Notes: a model not told the origin generated them from the letters alone. Numbered from the stretch's first letter, positions 23,068 to 35,289 are shown. The stretch: 64,000 bases of DNA from Pardosa pseudoannulata (GCA_032207245.1 CM063498.1:59026440-59090439), one strand, 5' to 3'. A program made the numbers and translations.

Positions 23068-26000
23068 GAAGCAGTAAATCAACTTTATGATTTTCGAGAC
23101 CATTATTTTGAACATCATCCCACTGAAGATGCTGACAAAAAAATAAAAGATTTGACAGATGAGTTAAATAAGACTTTACAGTTATGTAATACAGGTAAAT
23201 GGTCTTTTCCTTTTGTTTATAGCATTAGTGTTGAAAATACTTTTAAATAAACTCTTTCTAAAATAGGGGCTCAGTACATCTACACAATGTGTAACAGTTG
23301 TCAGTATTGGAACAAGTACACAATAAATCTTACTGGTAATATTGAAACAACAGTTTTAATTCAACTCAAAAGCATATCAACATTTACACTACAGCTCTTT
23401 TATAGACCATACATAGTTACATTTTTTTAACTCACTTCATTTCAGCACTTGACATAAAATATAAATTCAGGTGAATTAATCAGTTTGTTAATGATGCTAG
23501 AACTGGGGTTTATGAAGAAAAAGGATGGGGAAATTCACCAGCTCAAGTTTCCAAAAATGAATGATGTCACACATCTGACTCGAAAACTGCATTAATTAGT
23601 ATTTTTACATTATAAATTGGCATGCTTCTAGATGGTAACTGTAGCCTATTTCTAGAATAACAATTATATTTTTGGCTAGATTTCTTAAAGTAGCATTTAA
23701 GAACTATATATCTCACTTAAACTGGTACCACTTATGTAAATTTTTATATAGTTAAGAATACTTTAATCTTTAGTTCAACTTTGCTATTCTAGTTTGTTTA
23801 ATGTAAATGCTATCTATAGTTTTTTATTTATAATATTGGGATCTAAGGATGTATTTATCTTTTTTTCTTTCTATCAATAGAGGATTGTAGTTCAGATACC
23901 AAGACAGAATATGAACTTCTAAAAGCAAAAGCATTAAATGTTTTGCCTGATTATAACCCAGAAGTTTTAGACATACTAACCAGGCTTGTGAAATTTCATC
24001 CAAAGTTAGTTGAAGCATGGAATGAACTTGGAACATGTTTTTGGAAAAAGGGAGACATAAAAGCAGCTAAAAGTTGTTTTGAGAGTGCAGTAAGAGAAGT
24101 GAGACTTTTTTTTCTTTTTATTTATAAACATTTAATCTTATTATATGCAGATTTTTGTATAAGCTAGTGCATACCATAATTTTTATGGCAAAACAGTTTT
24201 GTATATTTATATTGTTACTAATGTAAGAATTTTTCATTGTAGCAATAAAAGGTAAGTTAGAAAAGCAATTTTGCACTTTCCAGGAAAAAAAATTCACTGT
24301 GATTTTAAAACAGCAAAATACATTAGATAACTAATGATCACTTTCTTTCCATGGTAGTGAGAGGTTAAACAGGGGGATACAAATGATCTTCAAATAGTTT
24401 TAGTATTGTATTATAGATATGAAATAGCTTTAGTGTTGTATTATATAAGAACATTGTAAGATATATTACATTTATTATAAAATTTGCACTACCATACTTA
24501 CTCGAATGGTCTCATTAGCCCTCGTGTTGCAAAAAGTAGACCGTAGCGCTCCAAACCAAAACCAAAAAATACTTACTTGAAGGTGAAAACTTTTATGGTA
24601 AGAAACTGAAATTGAATATCTAAAATAAAGCAAATCCATTTCTTTCCATGGGTAGAGAGGGGTAAAAAAGAGGAATACAAATGACTTTTAAATAGTTTTA
24701 GTATGTGATAACTTTGTTAGAAATATTAAATTTGTTATAAAATTGCACAGCCACATTTACTTGAAAGTTAAAACTTTTATGGTAAAAAAATTATCTGTTT
24801 GGAAAATGTTTATAAACTTTTAAATTGTATAAATAGATAAATAAAAATTAGTTTTTGGAGGATAATTTAATAACACCTGTACATTATGAATAACATCATT
24901 TAAAGATAAGATTAGTGTGAATTTCAGTAAAAATTGTTATATTTAGGTTTAATAAAGTACATTCAATGAGTCTTCTACAATAACGAGAAAGACTTGCTAA
25001 CTGTTTTAAGCTATAGTAATCCTAGTAAGGGTATGGTTGTTATACCTTGCTCTGTATCAATATTTTGGCAGTTTAGGGCAAATTATGTATCTACAAAATT
25101 GATTTGTTAATATGTAACTCGGGGAGATGTGTTTGTTTACATAGTATTTGAATTTAGTATGCACGTATGACCTATGTCTACTAACCGATCGTAAAGGATA
25201 AATAAATAAAACCTTGTTAATTTTTATTTATATTCTATTAAGTAAAAATAATATACTATGTATAAACACAAATTAAAACTATTGTTACTTAAGTTTTTTC
25301 TTTTACGATGTTTTTTAACTTTATATATTTTAGTAGTAATGTTAAAGTTACGTTGAAACATTAATAGAATATTTAAGAATACATATCGCTTTACAGCTTC
25401 AGATAAAAATTAGGACAATTAATTGTAATACGTATCAAAATCAATATTTTAAACATTACATTCTATTAATGTTATTCAAAGTTAAGTATAGAACATTTAA
25501 AACATGTGACAAATAAATTTTTAAAACTGTATTTCAATTTAATTAGGGATTGGTTAGGGTGCTGGCCTTCGGATCCGGAGTTCGTGGGTTCGAATCCCAC
25601 TATGGCATGGATGTTCGTAGCCGTTCGGAATCGGCTTTAAGCAGTAGGTCCCGGTCTCATTAGCCCTCGTGTTGCATAAAGTAGACCGTAGCGCTCCAAA
25701 CCAAACCAAATCCAAATCCAATTTAATTAGGAATTACAGTTGTATCTTTATTTAATACAGAACATTTTTAATATAACATTGTATTTTTTAATTCAGTGTG
25801 TATAAATGAAGATTATTTTCCATTTGAGTTTCTTACAATATATATTCTGTACTTGTTAAGTACTGAACTCCCAAATTTAATAAAGTAAAGAGACTAAGAC
25901 ATCTTTTTTCACATAAACGTTTATTTTAATGATTACAATATTTTGTTTGAGTATATCTTAAGTTAAAAGTGAAATTAGTTACTAAATTAAAAGCAGCCTC

Positions 26001-29000
26001 CCAAACTTAAAAAAAAAAAAAAAAAAAAAAAGAAATAAAAGAGTACTAAAATATTAAAGTTTGAGGACATATTTACTGATAAGGTGAAATTGAACTTAAA
26101 ATTGAAAATTGTCAGACAAGGAATATAATTTAAATCTATCGTTAAAGGTATTATATCAATCACAGATGTGGAGGCCCTGAGAAATGTCCTAAAAGAGCCC
26201 AAGCATTATGGTTATAAGCCTTGCTAAATGATGATATTTAATGTAAATCCAAATATATATATAACTATTTACTAATATATAACTATTGTTTTTATTTGTG
26301 TATTGGATTCAATATATGGCAACATTAAAAATGTTTTTTGCTAGTTTCACCACAAGCATTTAGGGAGAGGAATAATCTTTTTGATAGAAGTGTGAAAAAT
26401 GTTTGCTACCTATTACTTTCATAACAGATTTTTACCAAAAAGCTGAATTCAACAGGAGACCTCATGGGCCACTCTGCGTAAACAGCCATTTAGTTTTATT
26501 TAAAGACAACTACATATTATACAAACATCAATTATAAATGGGTCTATGAGTTTTAACATATATGTATCAATTCTATATCATGAATTTTAATATAGTAGAT
26601 GTCATTGTCTTCTTATTAAAATCATTTCAGATCTAAAATTGATAGATGATTGTAGTTATGAGATAAAAAAATTTTCAAAATCATTAACCAGACAATAATA
26701 TATGTGCTTACTAAAAAGTACTGTGTCAAACTCCTGAATTAGACTGCCATTATTAACTATTTGATATGCATTAAAACACACGAAAACACCACAATTAAAA
26801 TTATCAACTTGTAATAAATGAGGAGGGTATTCTATTTGCCAAGATATATTCCTTTTTACAATTTTATTGAGTAAACCTGTCCAGTTTTTAATACCAAATG
26901 TATGTTTATCACTTGGAATCGGAGCTGAGGAATCATACACATAGAACACTTCATTTTTTAAGTTTGCTGTAAAAAGAATCCAATGTGAATCAACACAAAT
27001 GGGAATAAAGATATAATTTAATGAGGATATTGGACACGAGAGATTTAATTCAGCACTAACACCTGTATAAACACAAACTGATAATGAAGAGTCCACAAAC
27101 AACATGTCCTTCCTTTTTTCTAAAAGTTTAAAAAAATAGGAATTTACTATTGAATCATATAACCATCCTATTTTGAAATCAGATGACTGTGTTCTAATGT
27201 AATTTTCTTCCGAAACAGATAAAAATGGATCTAACAATTTTAGGTCTGTTATGCTTATTTATAATTGCTGACTTGAACAATAGGTTCTAAAATTGTTTTA
27301 AAATATCTAATTGGAAATGTAAATTAATCAGAAACACTATAAGACCTTATTTTGCTATTTTGTGGGTGATTCAGTTTTCTTTGCTTATATGGTGGATCAT
27401 CAACATCATTAGTCACACCAGATTCAATGTTTTTGGTATTAGAATGAAAACCTTTACGCTTATTGCTAGTTTTAAAAAACCTAGGCTGGGGAATCAATTT
27501 TTGATTAGGTGCAACATTACTGTTGCTTAAGGCTAGGATCTCTCTATTATCGTCACACTGTATAATACCTTTTCAGAAACTAGAGAATTTAAGGTTGTTT
27601 CTATATTTCGAAGCATAATGCTTTGGATTTTAGGATTCTCTACCAAAACTAATAATTTTGATACCAACTTTTTACAAGACTGTATTTTATTTTCAGTTGT
27701 ATAGGGCTTAAATTCACCAACTTTTAGCTGCTGCTCTGAGTAAATTTCTTTCATCCTCAATTTGAGTATTGAAAATATTGTCTTCAAAATCTATATTTCT
27801 ATTATAATATGAATGTATTTTATGGACATGTTTGCAAAGAACACCAGAATATTGACAGTTACAAGAATACATGTGACTGCATAAATTACTACAAGACTTT
27901 TCAATATCAATAATATTGTAAAAATGAAGCATTACCACATGCATTGTGTATACAACATAACAATGAAAAGCTACTTAATAATATTAGCAAGAGATATAAC
28001 AGCACTAAAATAGCTAATATTATTTGCATTAGAAATACTTAATATCAATAATATTGTAAAAATGAAGCATTACCACGTGCATTGTGTATACAACATAAAA
28101 ATGAAGAAATAATAACAATAAATAAATATAAGAATACTAATAATTATTTTTTACTTCAAAGACTGTTATGGAACTAAATAACAAATTAGAACATACTTAC
28201 AAACAAATTAAAATCCGATAAAAGCTAAAATAATTAGAGAATTAATAGATGATATTACGTGTAACCGCAAATGCTCGTACACGACACGCATCCGTGAAAA
28301 ATTATCAACGTTGGCATGAAATCTGGTTTTTCGCCAGCTCGGTTGATCAACTCCAAATTAACGCCAATATGTTTTTCGCCAACGGTTAGCAAGTCTTTCT
28401 TGTCATTGTATAAAACTCACATTCAATTGCTAAAGTAAGAAAAAAAATAGGTGTTTGTTGTTTTTTATCTCTAACATTTATAAATAGTTATTAAGATTGC
28501 CACTCTTTTTGTGTAAAATTTTGTATAAATTATTTTTAGGGCAAAAATCCAGAGTCTTTGCGTAACTTATCTATGATTTTAAGACAAACAGGAGATTCTT
28601 CTGAAGAAAAATTAGCTAATATACATTTAAGCCTAGAAAAAGCAAAAGAAGCTGTAAATCTCAACTTACAAGATGGAAAATCATGGTGTAAGTGAAACTT
28701 GTATTTATATTTAACCCTAAAATCATATTTTGATATAGGTTTGCAATATAGAAAAATAACAATATAATTTAACATGGAATTCAGATATATTTATTTATAT
28801 CAAGATTTACCAAAGTATGCCTGGTCAAAAAAAATCCACTTGGGTGTTTTTCTTGTAGGTCTATTTGAAAATAAACTCATTTTGCCAGAAACATTTATCA
28901 GGATTTACTGTAATACTTTTATAACTTTTACTTCAGAGACAAAATATTACTATAACCTTTATTTAACTTCCTTTATTGAAACTTCCTTTATGGATACTTT

Positions 29001-32000
29001 TGCTGTCTTAGATAATGCTTTAAAAATATGTTTAGAACAAATTTTAATACATATGGGATATTTATTGAAACTTATGCATTATACATAAGTTTTTCAGAGA
29101 TTGACAATAGTTGTTTCAGGTCATACCTGTAATTATGGGGACACCCAGAATATATAAAATTTCATTTTTTTCTTCACACTGGGTGATTATACTTAATTCA
29201 GTCATATTTGGATACTCCCCTTTTAAATATACATTTCTGAATATATGTTATGTAATATTATTATTGTTTGTATTATAGATATTTTGGGTAATGCATATTT
29301 GAGCCTCTTCTTCACAACGGACCAAAATCCCAATCTTCTTAAACAGTGTCTTTCTGCTTACAGTCATGCTGTAAGTATTTTAAAAATCAATAATAAATTT
29401 CAATATAGAATAGTATAATATGCACAAATTGTCAACTAGATCAAAATTGTTCACCTTTTGAGAAAATCTTTTATTTAAAAGTGAAAGTTCATTTTAGAAT
29501 AAAATAAAATTTGCTTATATTCTTTATTAATATAATTTGAAGTGTAGTTCTCTGCTGCTACTAGAAATATGTATAACTTGTTAAAATTTAGTTTTATTCT
29601 AAAATAAGTATGTTATATAAGTTCTTTTACTACCAAATGTAGTAGTCAATATTTTTTTCATGAAAATAAAAAAAACATTACCATTTACCATTACTAAATT
29701 AATCAGATTAAGAAATTCATACATATCATTAACAGAATAGTTTTTTAATTTTATCAGTAAAAAAACTGTTGCTCTTTATGATCTAACATTTTTAATGTGA
29801 ATAGAAGATACCTGGTATTAAAATCTAATATCTCAATATGCATCACTTCTCTAATGAATTTTGACTGTTTTGGTATTTAGCTTTAAGTTAGTTTAAGGCT
29901 TATCATTTAAGAAATGAGTAACAGCACATATTTCACATTTAATATGATTTCCAATCCTCAAAAACATTTCAAATGTGCATATAAGATTTCTGAAATAACA
30001 TCTGTGGATAAAAATACTTAGTGCATAAGCGCAGATTGGCAGTCACAAAACTGCATTTGGGCATTTCAACTTACTTAAACAGCATATCTAACAATACAGA
30101 ACTGGGATAAGCTTCTGAGTTATTTTACAAGGGTGTTTGTGCTCCAGGGGTACTCCAGAATTCTGGGGTTTTTTAATTATCCTTTTGGGTTTAGAAACAA
30201 TATCTTCTAAAGTAAAAATTTCCACCATGGTAATTTAAATTCAAAGAAGCAAAAAAAAAAAAAAAGTTTTTATATAAATTAAAAAGGTTTCTTTTCAAAC
30301 TTTTGTTATTGCTTGTGTTTCATGTTTCAGCTGAGTATTTTACTGTAATCAGCATCTCTGGTCATCATAAGGGGTAGAAGAGAAGAGGTGATTCCCTGAA
30401 CTATAATTTTTGACCTTCTAACAGTTGTTGATATATATGTGTAAGTGTTGTGTTGTGAAGATGCATTCTCATGACTCTTGTGGAGAAGGGAGTAATATTT
30501 TACTTCTGTGTCTGGTTATAGTTTAATCTAGCACTGATTATACCAGAAAACAGATTTATTATAAATCAGCTAGTTTCAAATATCAATGTTTAATATCTTT
30601 AATTCAAATAATAAAGTCAAAGTTAAATATAAGATAATACAGGCATTGACTTTATTATTTTATCTTAATACAGAGCATTATGAAATTAGGTACTCATGTA
30701 ATAATTAACCATTGTGTCTATTACCTTTCTTTGTCAAAATTATGCATAGAAGTATATTTGTACTTACCAAGCATTTCAATTATTAGCATTATAATAATCT
30801 AATTTTATTTTTAGTACTCTGATGATTTGCTTAAGTGTAATCCAGATTTGCATTATAACTGGGCTATGGTAAGATATTTTTCCATTGATTTTTTTTTAAG
30901 ATATTGAATGTATTATAGTTATTAGTATAGAATAAGTTATTAGTTTTGAATAACTGTGATTTTATACTTTATTAAATCAAATTAAGTATTTCAGTTGGCT
31001 AAATATAAAATATTTTTATATTAAAAAGGGTACCAATATGATATAAAGGTTACCCTCTTTTTTAGATGCTTATTTTGCATCTAAAAATAGAGAATTGTTA
31101 AATTTTAATTTCAGTGAAAAAGTTATGTATTACTTTGTACAATTTATTTCTTTTACATTTAGGCATTGAAATATGATGAAAATTACAGATTAGCTTTAGA
31201 AAATTTAGAAAAAGCTTTAAGATATGACCCTTTATGGAATGAGCCTAAAGAACAACTAGATTTACTTATGAAACATTTAGACAACATGCAGAACTTAATT
31301 GCCAGAAAGGTAAAACAACTTTTATTTATTTAAAAAAAAGTTTCACAATTTATTTTGAAGTTATTAATTAAAGACACATGCATAAATTTGCCTCCCACAA
31401 ACTAAGAAAGGGTTGGTATAAATGATAATAGAGAATGTTATTGTATTTTACAAACTATAAAATGCACTTTTCCTTTGAAAAATTGCCTCCAAAATGTAGG
31501 TGCATCTTATACTGGAAATGAATGTAAAAATGCCGTGTTTGATTTAAAATTCCCTCCAGTCTTGATAATGGCCATATATTCAATGTCATGGAAAATCTCC
31601 TATTAATTAAAAGGTATTTGTACTATTAATGACAGTACAATATTTTTATTAGTAGCTACTTTTATAATTGAAGAAAATAAAAGGTATTCATATGATGTGG
31701 GCTGAAAATTGAAAGTAATAGCATATGCAGAAGAATAAGGAAATAGAGCAACCAAGTAGTATTTTGACTTTCCATTAACAGAAAAATCATTTGTGATTGG
31801 TTGGCTGGTAAAGAACTGAAATAAAATGAAGACTTGAATATGCAAATAGAAGACTGAAAGCAAAATGGTTGAAACTAGAAGATGACGTATTGAAATGGAT
31901 TCAAGAACACCATGAAAATGGCATTGAAATTAATGCAAAAATGATTCAAATATACACTTGTAAGCAGAAGAAAAAGTTCAAATGACGATTTTCAGAGATT

Positions 32001-34294
32001 TAAAGGTCAGTTCAATTTTATAAACTAAGAATTTTTTTTTAGTCTGGCTTTGCAATCTAATAATAAAAATGGTAAAAATTTTATTTAAAAAATTGCTTAA
32101 AAATTAAGGTGCATCTTTAAGTTTGTAAAATATGGTAAATAGAAAAAAAATATCAACTTTAAGAAATAAAGATTTAAATGAATGCTTCAATCCTTGCTTT
32201 CTTATTTGGATAAGATAAAAATCATTAGAATGTCAGGTTGCACTTGCTAGATTCGCTAGTTTCTAAAACTCACCATCTCTAAAAGAATGAGAAAATCTGA
32301 AGAAATTTTAATTCATATCTTCTACTGTTTACATTGCTCCTCTTTTGCCTGTGTTTTCACATTGCTAAAAAAGAGCACCCGTTTTCATTATTTGAAAAAT
32401 TTACTCCTACCTTGAAATATCATCTGTGATTTTTGCAACACATTCGTAAAAAGTCTCTTATAATACATGAAAAGCTATTTACTCAGGTTGTCACCCTCAA
32501 AAGATATGACAATCAGTCTAATCATCAATCTTAAAAGAAACTGTTAAAGTTACAAAAAGTTTACAAATCTTAAAATTTACAAACTTCTAGCCTATTAAAA
32601 AATCCTTGCCTAATTTAAATTTTCATTACTAAAAGTCATACAAAGCATTTCATAAGCTTTGGTTGTAGATTTACTAGGCTTCACTAAAAAATTGACTGTG
32701 TACACATACTGCTTGATGTTTATATTTTGAAGTCCAGCAACAAAATCAGTAGTTGAAGGCTGCAGGGATATGACATTTATCGTTTTTCAACCTCACTTTC
32801 GCAGAGACAGTTGCAGTAATAGTAGTCTAGAAACTTTCAGATAGCACTTGTGCAAATAAACTGTTAGTGTTTTAAAGCTAGAGCGAATGATCTTTAATAG
32901 GAGATTCACATAAAAGAACCCATAGTATTTCCTCCAGTGACATAGGTGAGCAAATGTTTTATTACCTGCATAACTTGCACTGAAAAGTTTATTCTGTCAA
33001 AGGAATAAATTCATTGTTTCTAATTTCTCTTTCCAGGGAAAATTGAAACCAAGAAAAATTAGAGATTTATTGAATTTATTAAAAAAGGAAAATGAAGGTT
33101 TACCATCAACTTACAGAGATAGCAGTGGAAAGACTGTCATTTTAAAGCCCTCTAAATTTAGTGATCTTCAGGCTGGGCTAAATTCGGGGAGAATTTTACT
33201 CGGTAAAGTTGTGTGCCATGTATATTGTTCAGATGCTCCATCATTGTAAGTAAAAATTTTAAAAAATCTGATTATAAATATTACTTTAATTTCAGTATAA
33301 GAAATATAGTTATAGTTGTTGATTTTATTCATCATATTATTTTTCAAATTTTTATGAAGTGCTAAATATTTATTTACAGTACATTCTGCATGATAGATGA
33401 AGAGGAGAACTGTTTTGCTGTTAATGTATATAACATGGTTCAAGGAAAAGGTGTCATCATTGGTGATAGTGTATGCGTATTCCAACCCTTTGTTCAACAT
33501 TTTGATTTTAACTATAAAGACAAGGTAAATCCTATTATCAACTTAAGCTTGTTTAACCCTTTTAGTGCCTACTGAAAGTATCAAACTTGTGCAAAGAATG
33601 ACAGACCAGTTTGTCAAATTTGCTAAGGTTTGGGTAAAAGCTAAAAAACATAATAATTATGATGCTTTGAAAAGAAACATATTACTAAAAAGGAAAAGTA
33701 ACTTAATGCTGATTGCATTTCAGTAATTGTTGAAAATCATACAAATAAACAAAAATAAAAAATGTGAATAAAAATAAATTCTCTATTACAAACAGTACTT
33801 CTACATAGCTTTGTGTAGATCATATAATATGAAGTAAAAATATTGTGATTACATGCTCAAGGAAACACCCCTCTTGAATTTCTATTTTAAAACTCTAGTA
33901 AATATACAGTCTTAGCCCCAACCAATGTAAAATATAATAAAACATAAAAATCATAAACAATTTTTCAATTATTTTGTAAAGAAATTAAACCATTTATAAT
34001 ATTTTATAAATTTACTTAAGAATAGTGTTTTCTCATAAGGTATCATCACATGTTATATTATCACCATTGGCACTTTGTTCATTAGTGTTGTAATCAATGA
34101 TTTATTGCTGTTTAGCACTAAATATATTGATTCAATATGAAAAAAATTAATAATTGAAGAATTTTTCCCCACAGGTTTTTAAGTTTTCAATAATAAGAGT
34201 CAATAGCCCACTACAATTAGAAGTGAATGGGAAAAAATTAGGGACAGATGTGCAAGCTGCTCCAAGACTATCAGTAACTGTCAAGAGTGATTAA
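23068..34294 (+). CDS. TTC5: Tetratricopeptide repeat protein 5 (Strap/TTC5), first exon not assigned
   Basis: TTC5 is a TPR protein with a C-terminal OB-fold. It is known as the p300/JMY cofactor Strap and as the ribosome-nascent-chain factor that starts tubulin mRNA autoregulation. Exons with consistent phase: 23068-23194, 23881-24098, 28540-28687, 29279-29370, 30815-30868, 31163-31309, 33037-33245, 33380-33524, 34175-34294 (stop TAA). They encode 419 residues, against 440 in human, so only a short N-terminus is missing. Family hallmarks: QLYDFRDHYFE near the start; TPR helices (LVEAWNELGTCFWKKGD; WYILGNAYLSLFF across the 28687/29279 junction; NPDLHYNWA); and in the OB-fold LNSGRILLGKVV, FAVNVYNMVQGKGVIIGDSV. 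All frames are intact. Intron 3 (24099-28539, counting from the first recognised exon) hosts a MULE-like element and intron 7 (31310-33036) a pogo element. Confidence 0.95.
24340..24800. repeat. Local tandem duplication, two diverged units
   Basis: Segment from about 24340 (TTTCTTTCCATGGTAGTGAGAG..ATACAAATGA) is repeated from about 24635 (TTTCTTTCCATGGGTAGAGAGG..ATACAAATGA). The match continues through TAGTTTTAGTAT and TTATAAAAT(T)TGCAC to AAAACTTTTATGGTAA in both units. The first unit alone contains the SINE fragment at 24507-24568. Confidence 0.8.
24507..24568 (+). repeat. 5'-truncated tRNA-SINE tail with target duplication
   Basis: Only the family's 3' end remains (GTCTCATTAGCCCTCGTGTT, GTAGACCGTAGCGCTCC, CCAAA-type tail). 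ATACTTACTCGAA at 24494-24506 and ATACTTACTTGAA at 24569-24581 form a 13-bp duplication with one mismatch. 5' truncation plus a duplicated site is the signature of target-primed reverse transcription. Confidence 0.85.
25548..25718 (+). repeat. tRNA-derived SINE inserted in the MULE-like element
   Basis: Lacks the first part of the head but keeps TGGTTAGGGTGCTGGCC, the B-box GGTTCGAATCC, the body and the GTAGACCGTAGCGCTCC tail. Perfect 13-bp direct repeats CAATTTAATTAGG at 25535-25547 and 25719-25731. Confidence 0.9.
26656..27237 (-). CDS. ULP1-like (C48) cysteine protease domain of a transposable element
   Basis: An uninterrupted 193-codon frame with the full fold signature of SUMO-protease-like C48 peptidases: catalytic His in VDSHWILFTAN (near residue 83), Asp in FYVYDSSAP (about 100), and the Gln/Cys pair in LLQVDNFNCGVFVC (about 142-152). 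Ulp1 and SENP enzymes cleave SUMO; copies carried by MULE-type transposons have no settled function. It lies antisense in a TTC5 intron, downstream on its own strand from a SWIM relic, within inverted repeats. I therefore read it as transposon-borne, not a host SENP gene. The catalytic residues are intact although the surrounding element is broken; the true start is unclear because the upstream frame is blocked. Confidence 0.75.
   Translation of the reverse strand: MLDPFLSVSEENYIRTQSSDFKIGWLYDSIVNSYFFKLLEKRKDMLFVDSSLSVCVYTGVSAELNLSCPISSLNYIFIPICVDSHWILFTANLKNEVFYVYDSSAPIPSDKHTFGIKNWTGLLNKIVKRNISWQIEYPPHLLQVDNFNCGVFVCFNAYQIVNNGSLIQEFDTVLFSKHIYYCLVNDFENFFIS
27340..27944 (-). pseudogene. SWIM zinc-finger region of a MULE-type transposase, frame-broken
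   Basis: The minus-strand frame 27944-27714 contains the SWIM zinc-binding pattern CxCx(n)CxH in CNCQYSGVLCKHVHKIHSYY, a module usual at the C-terminus of MULE transposases. A shifted frame (27787-27533) continues with a helical region (LRNIETTLNSLVSEKV). A basic linker (NVAPNQKLIPQPRFFKTSNK, then RKGFHSN) runs towards the ULP1 domain. The catalytic DDE core that should precede SWIM was not found. The upstream start overlaps a 138-bp tandem duplication (27903/28041). Confidence 0.6.
27903..28105. repeat. 138-bp-period local duplication
   Basis: AATATCAATAATATTGTAAA..GAAGCATTACCAC(A/G)TGC..GTATACAACATAA occurs at 27903 and again at 28041 with one or two differences over about 60 bp, inside the MULE-like element just upstream of the SWIM frame. 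Confidence 0.85.
31441..32135 (+). mobile_element. pogo/Tigger-type element with transposase N-terminus relic, 695 bp
   Basis: Termini TTGTATTTTACAAACTATAA and, inverted, CCATATTTTACAAACTTAAA are flanked by TA on both sides (31439-31440, 32136-32137), as for Tc1/mariner-superfamily elements. Plus-strand relic at about 31670-31985 with stops: a Psq-like helix-turn-helix stretch (LKVIAYAEE, GNRA, EKSFVIGWLV) then a CENP-B-type HTH (KLEDDVLKWIQEHHENGIEI). The DDE domain is absent. The element lies in TTC5 intron 7, between exons ending 31309 and starting 33037, and leaves the splice sites intact. Confidence 0.75.
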
Positions 34295-34362
34295 AGCTCT
34301 CACCTGTGTTATTGCTGTTAAGCTTGTATGCTTTTCTCTTTTACTTTTATATTTAGTTTTTT

Positions 34363-34368
34363 AATAAA
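34363..34368 (+). terminator. TTC5 polyadenylation signal
   Basis: AATAAA 69 bases after the TTC5 stop codon, in a T-rich 3' UTR; the nearest canonical signal to the gene end. Confidence 0.7.
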
Positions 34369-34379
34369 ACTTTAAATGA

Positions 34380-35103
34380 AACTGCTATCTTTAGTTGAAA
34401 TTCAATATGGGATCTTACTAGAAATTTCAATTAAGTGTAGTAAAAATTAGGTTGCAGTAATTCATAATTATAAAGTGAAAATGCATTTTTCTGGCTAATC
34501 AAAATTGAGCCATATTTAAAAAAATAAAAAAAAAAAAAAAAAAAAAAAAATGGATTATTAAAATAGCTTATTACTATTGCTTAGCTATTTGTAGGATTAT
34601 TTCTTAAAACTTAAATATTAACTTAACCGTACCACCACATATTTATTTGGCTAAATGTAATTACTAGAAATATAATATACAATAAAAAGCTGAAAATTAT
34701 TTAAAACATAACTTTAAATAAACTTTTGTTAAAATATTCTTGGTAAAGTTAACGCCTTAATAACTGTATAATTGAAAAGTTTTACTTTAATAAGAAATAA
34801 GATTATCTCCAGGTACTTGAATCACAGACTACAATGATTTCATTTCTCACATTATCAAGAATGACTCAGTAAGAGCTGTATTTAATTATTTATTATAAAC
34901 CAATTGCCTAAAAACTCATAGAACTATTTCAACAGTTAAAATAGCATAAAAAAATATTTCATTATTCAACAGGATATCTACTACTTTTGAAAAAGTCAAT
35001 TTTATGACTTTTCATGACGATTGAAATGTATACTAATATTTAAACAAGTCTCCTCCCCTCTTGACTTGCACTGTATTCAGCTTATTAAGTAATTATACTA
35101 TTA
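34380..35103. other. Intergenic DNA between TTC5 and the 35104 element
   Basis: AT-rich, with a long A run at about 34527-34549. No gene or recognisable mobile element. Confidence 0.5.
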
Positions 35104-35289
35104 CATGGTTCGTACACTTTTTTAATGAATAAAATTAAGCACCATTCAAACTTTTTAAACACCTCTTATCAGAAACATATCAGATAAAATAATGGTTATT
35201 ACATTAGGTTCAACAAAAACATGAACAAAAGAGGGTGTGTATAAGGGAAAAATCATGGTATTTCACAGACACAGAAGTCAAATTTTTGA

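Larger units (their letters stand above)
24960..28428 (-). mobile_element. MULE-like DNA transposon relic, ~3.47 kb, in TTC5 intron 3
   Basis: Imperfect terminal inverted repeats of about 45 bp: left 24961-25005 (core ACAATAACGAGAAAGACTTG, CTAACTGTT) and the inverse of 28381-28427 (core ACAATGACAAGAAAGACTTG, CTAACCGTT). The outermost part aligns with one gap. Flanks AATAAAGTA (24951-24959) and GCTAAAGTA (28429-28437) agree at 7 of 9, consistent with the 9-bp duplication typical of MULEs. Inside, antisense to TTC5, are a SWIM zinc-finger relic and a ULP1 protease frame, plus a later SINE insertion at 25548. No DDE transposase core was found, so the element is presumably internally deleted. Terminal positions are my alignment by eye. 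Confidence 0.6.

Noticed and set aside
28774..29088. 104-codon plus-strand frame in a TTC5 intron
   Set aside because: Lies between well-supported TTC5 exons, AT-driven composition, no recognisable domain, and not in frame with the gene.
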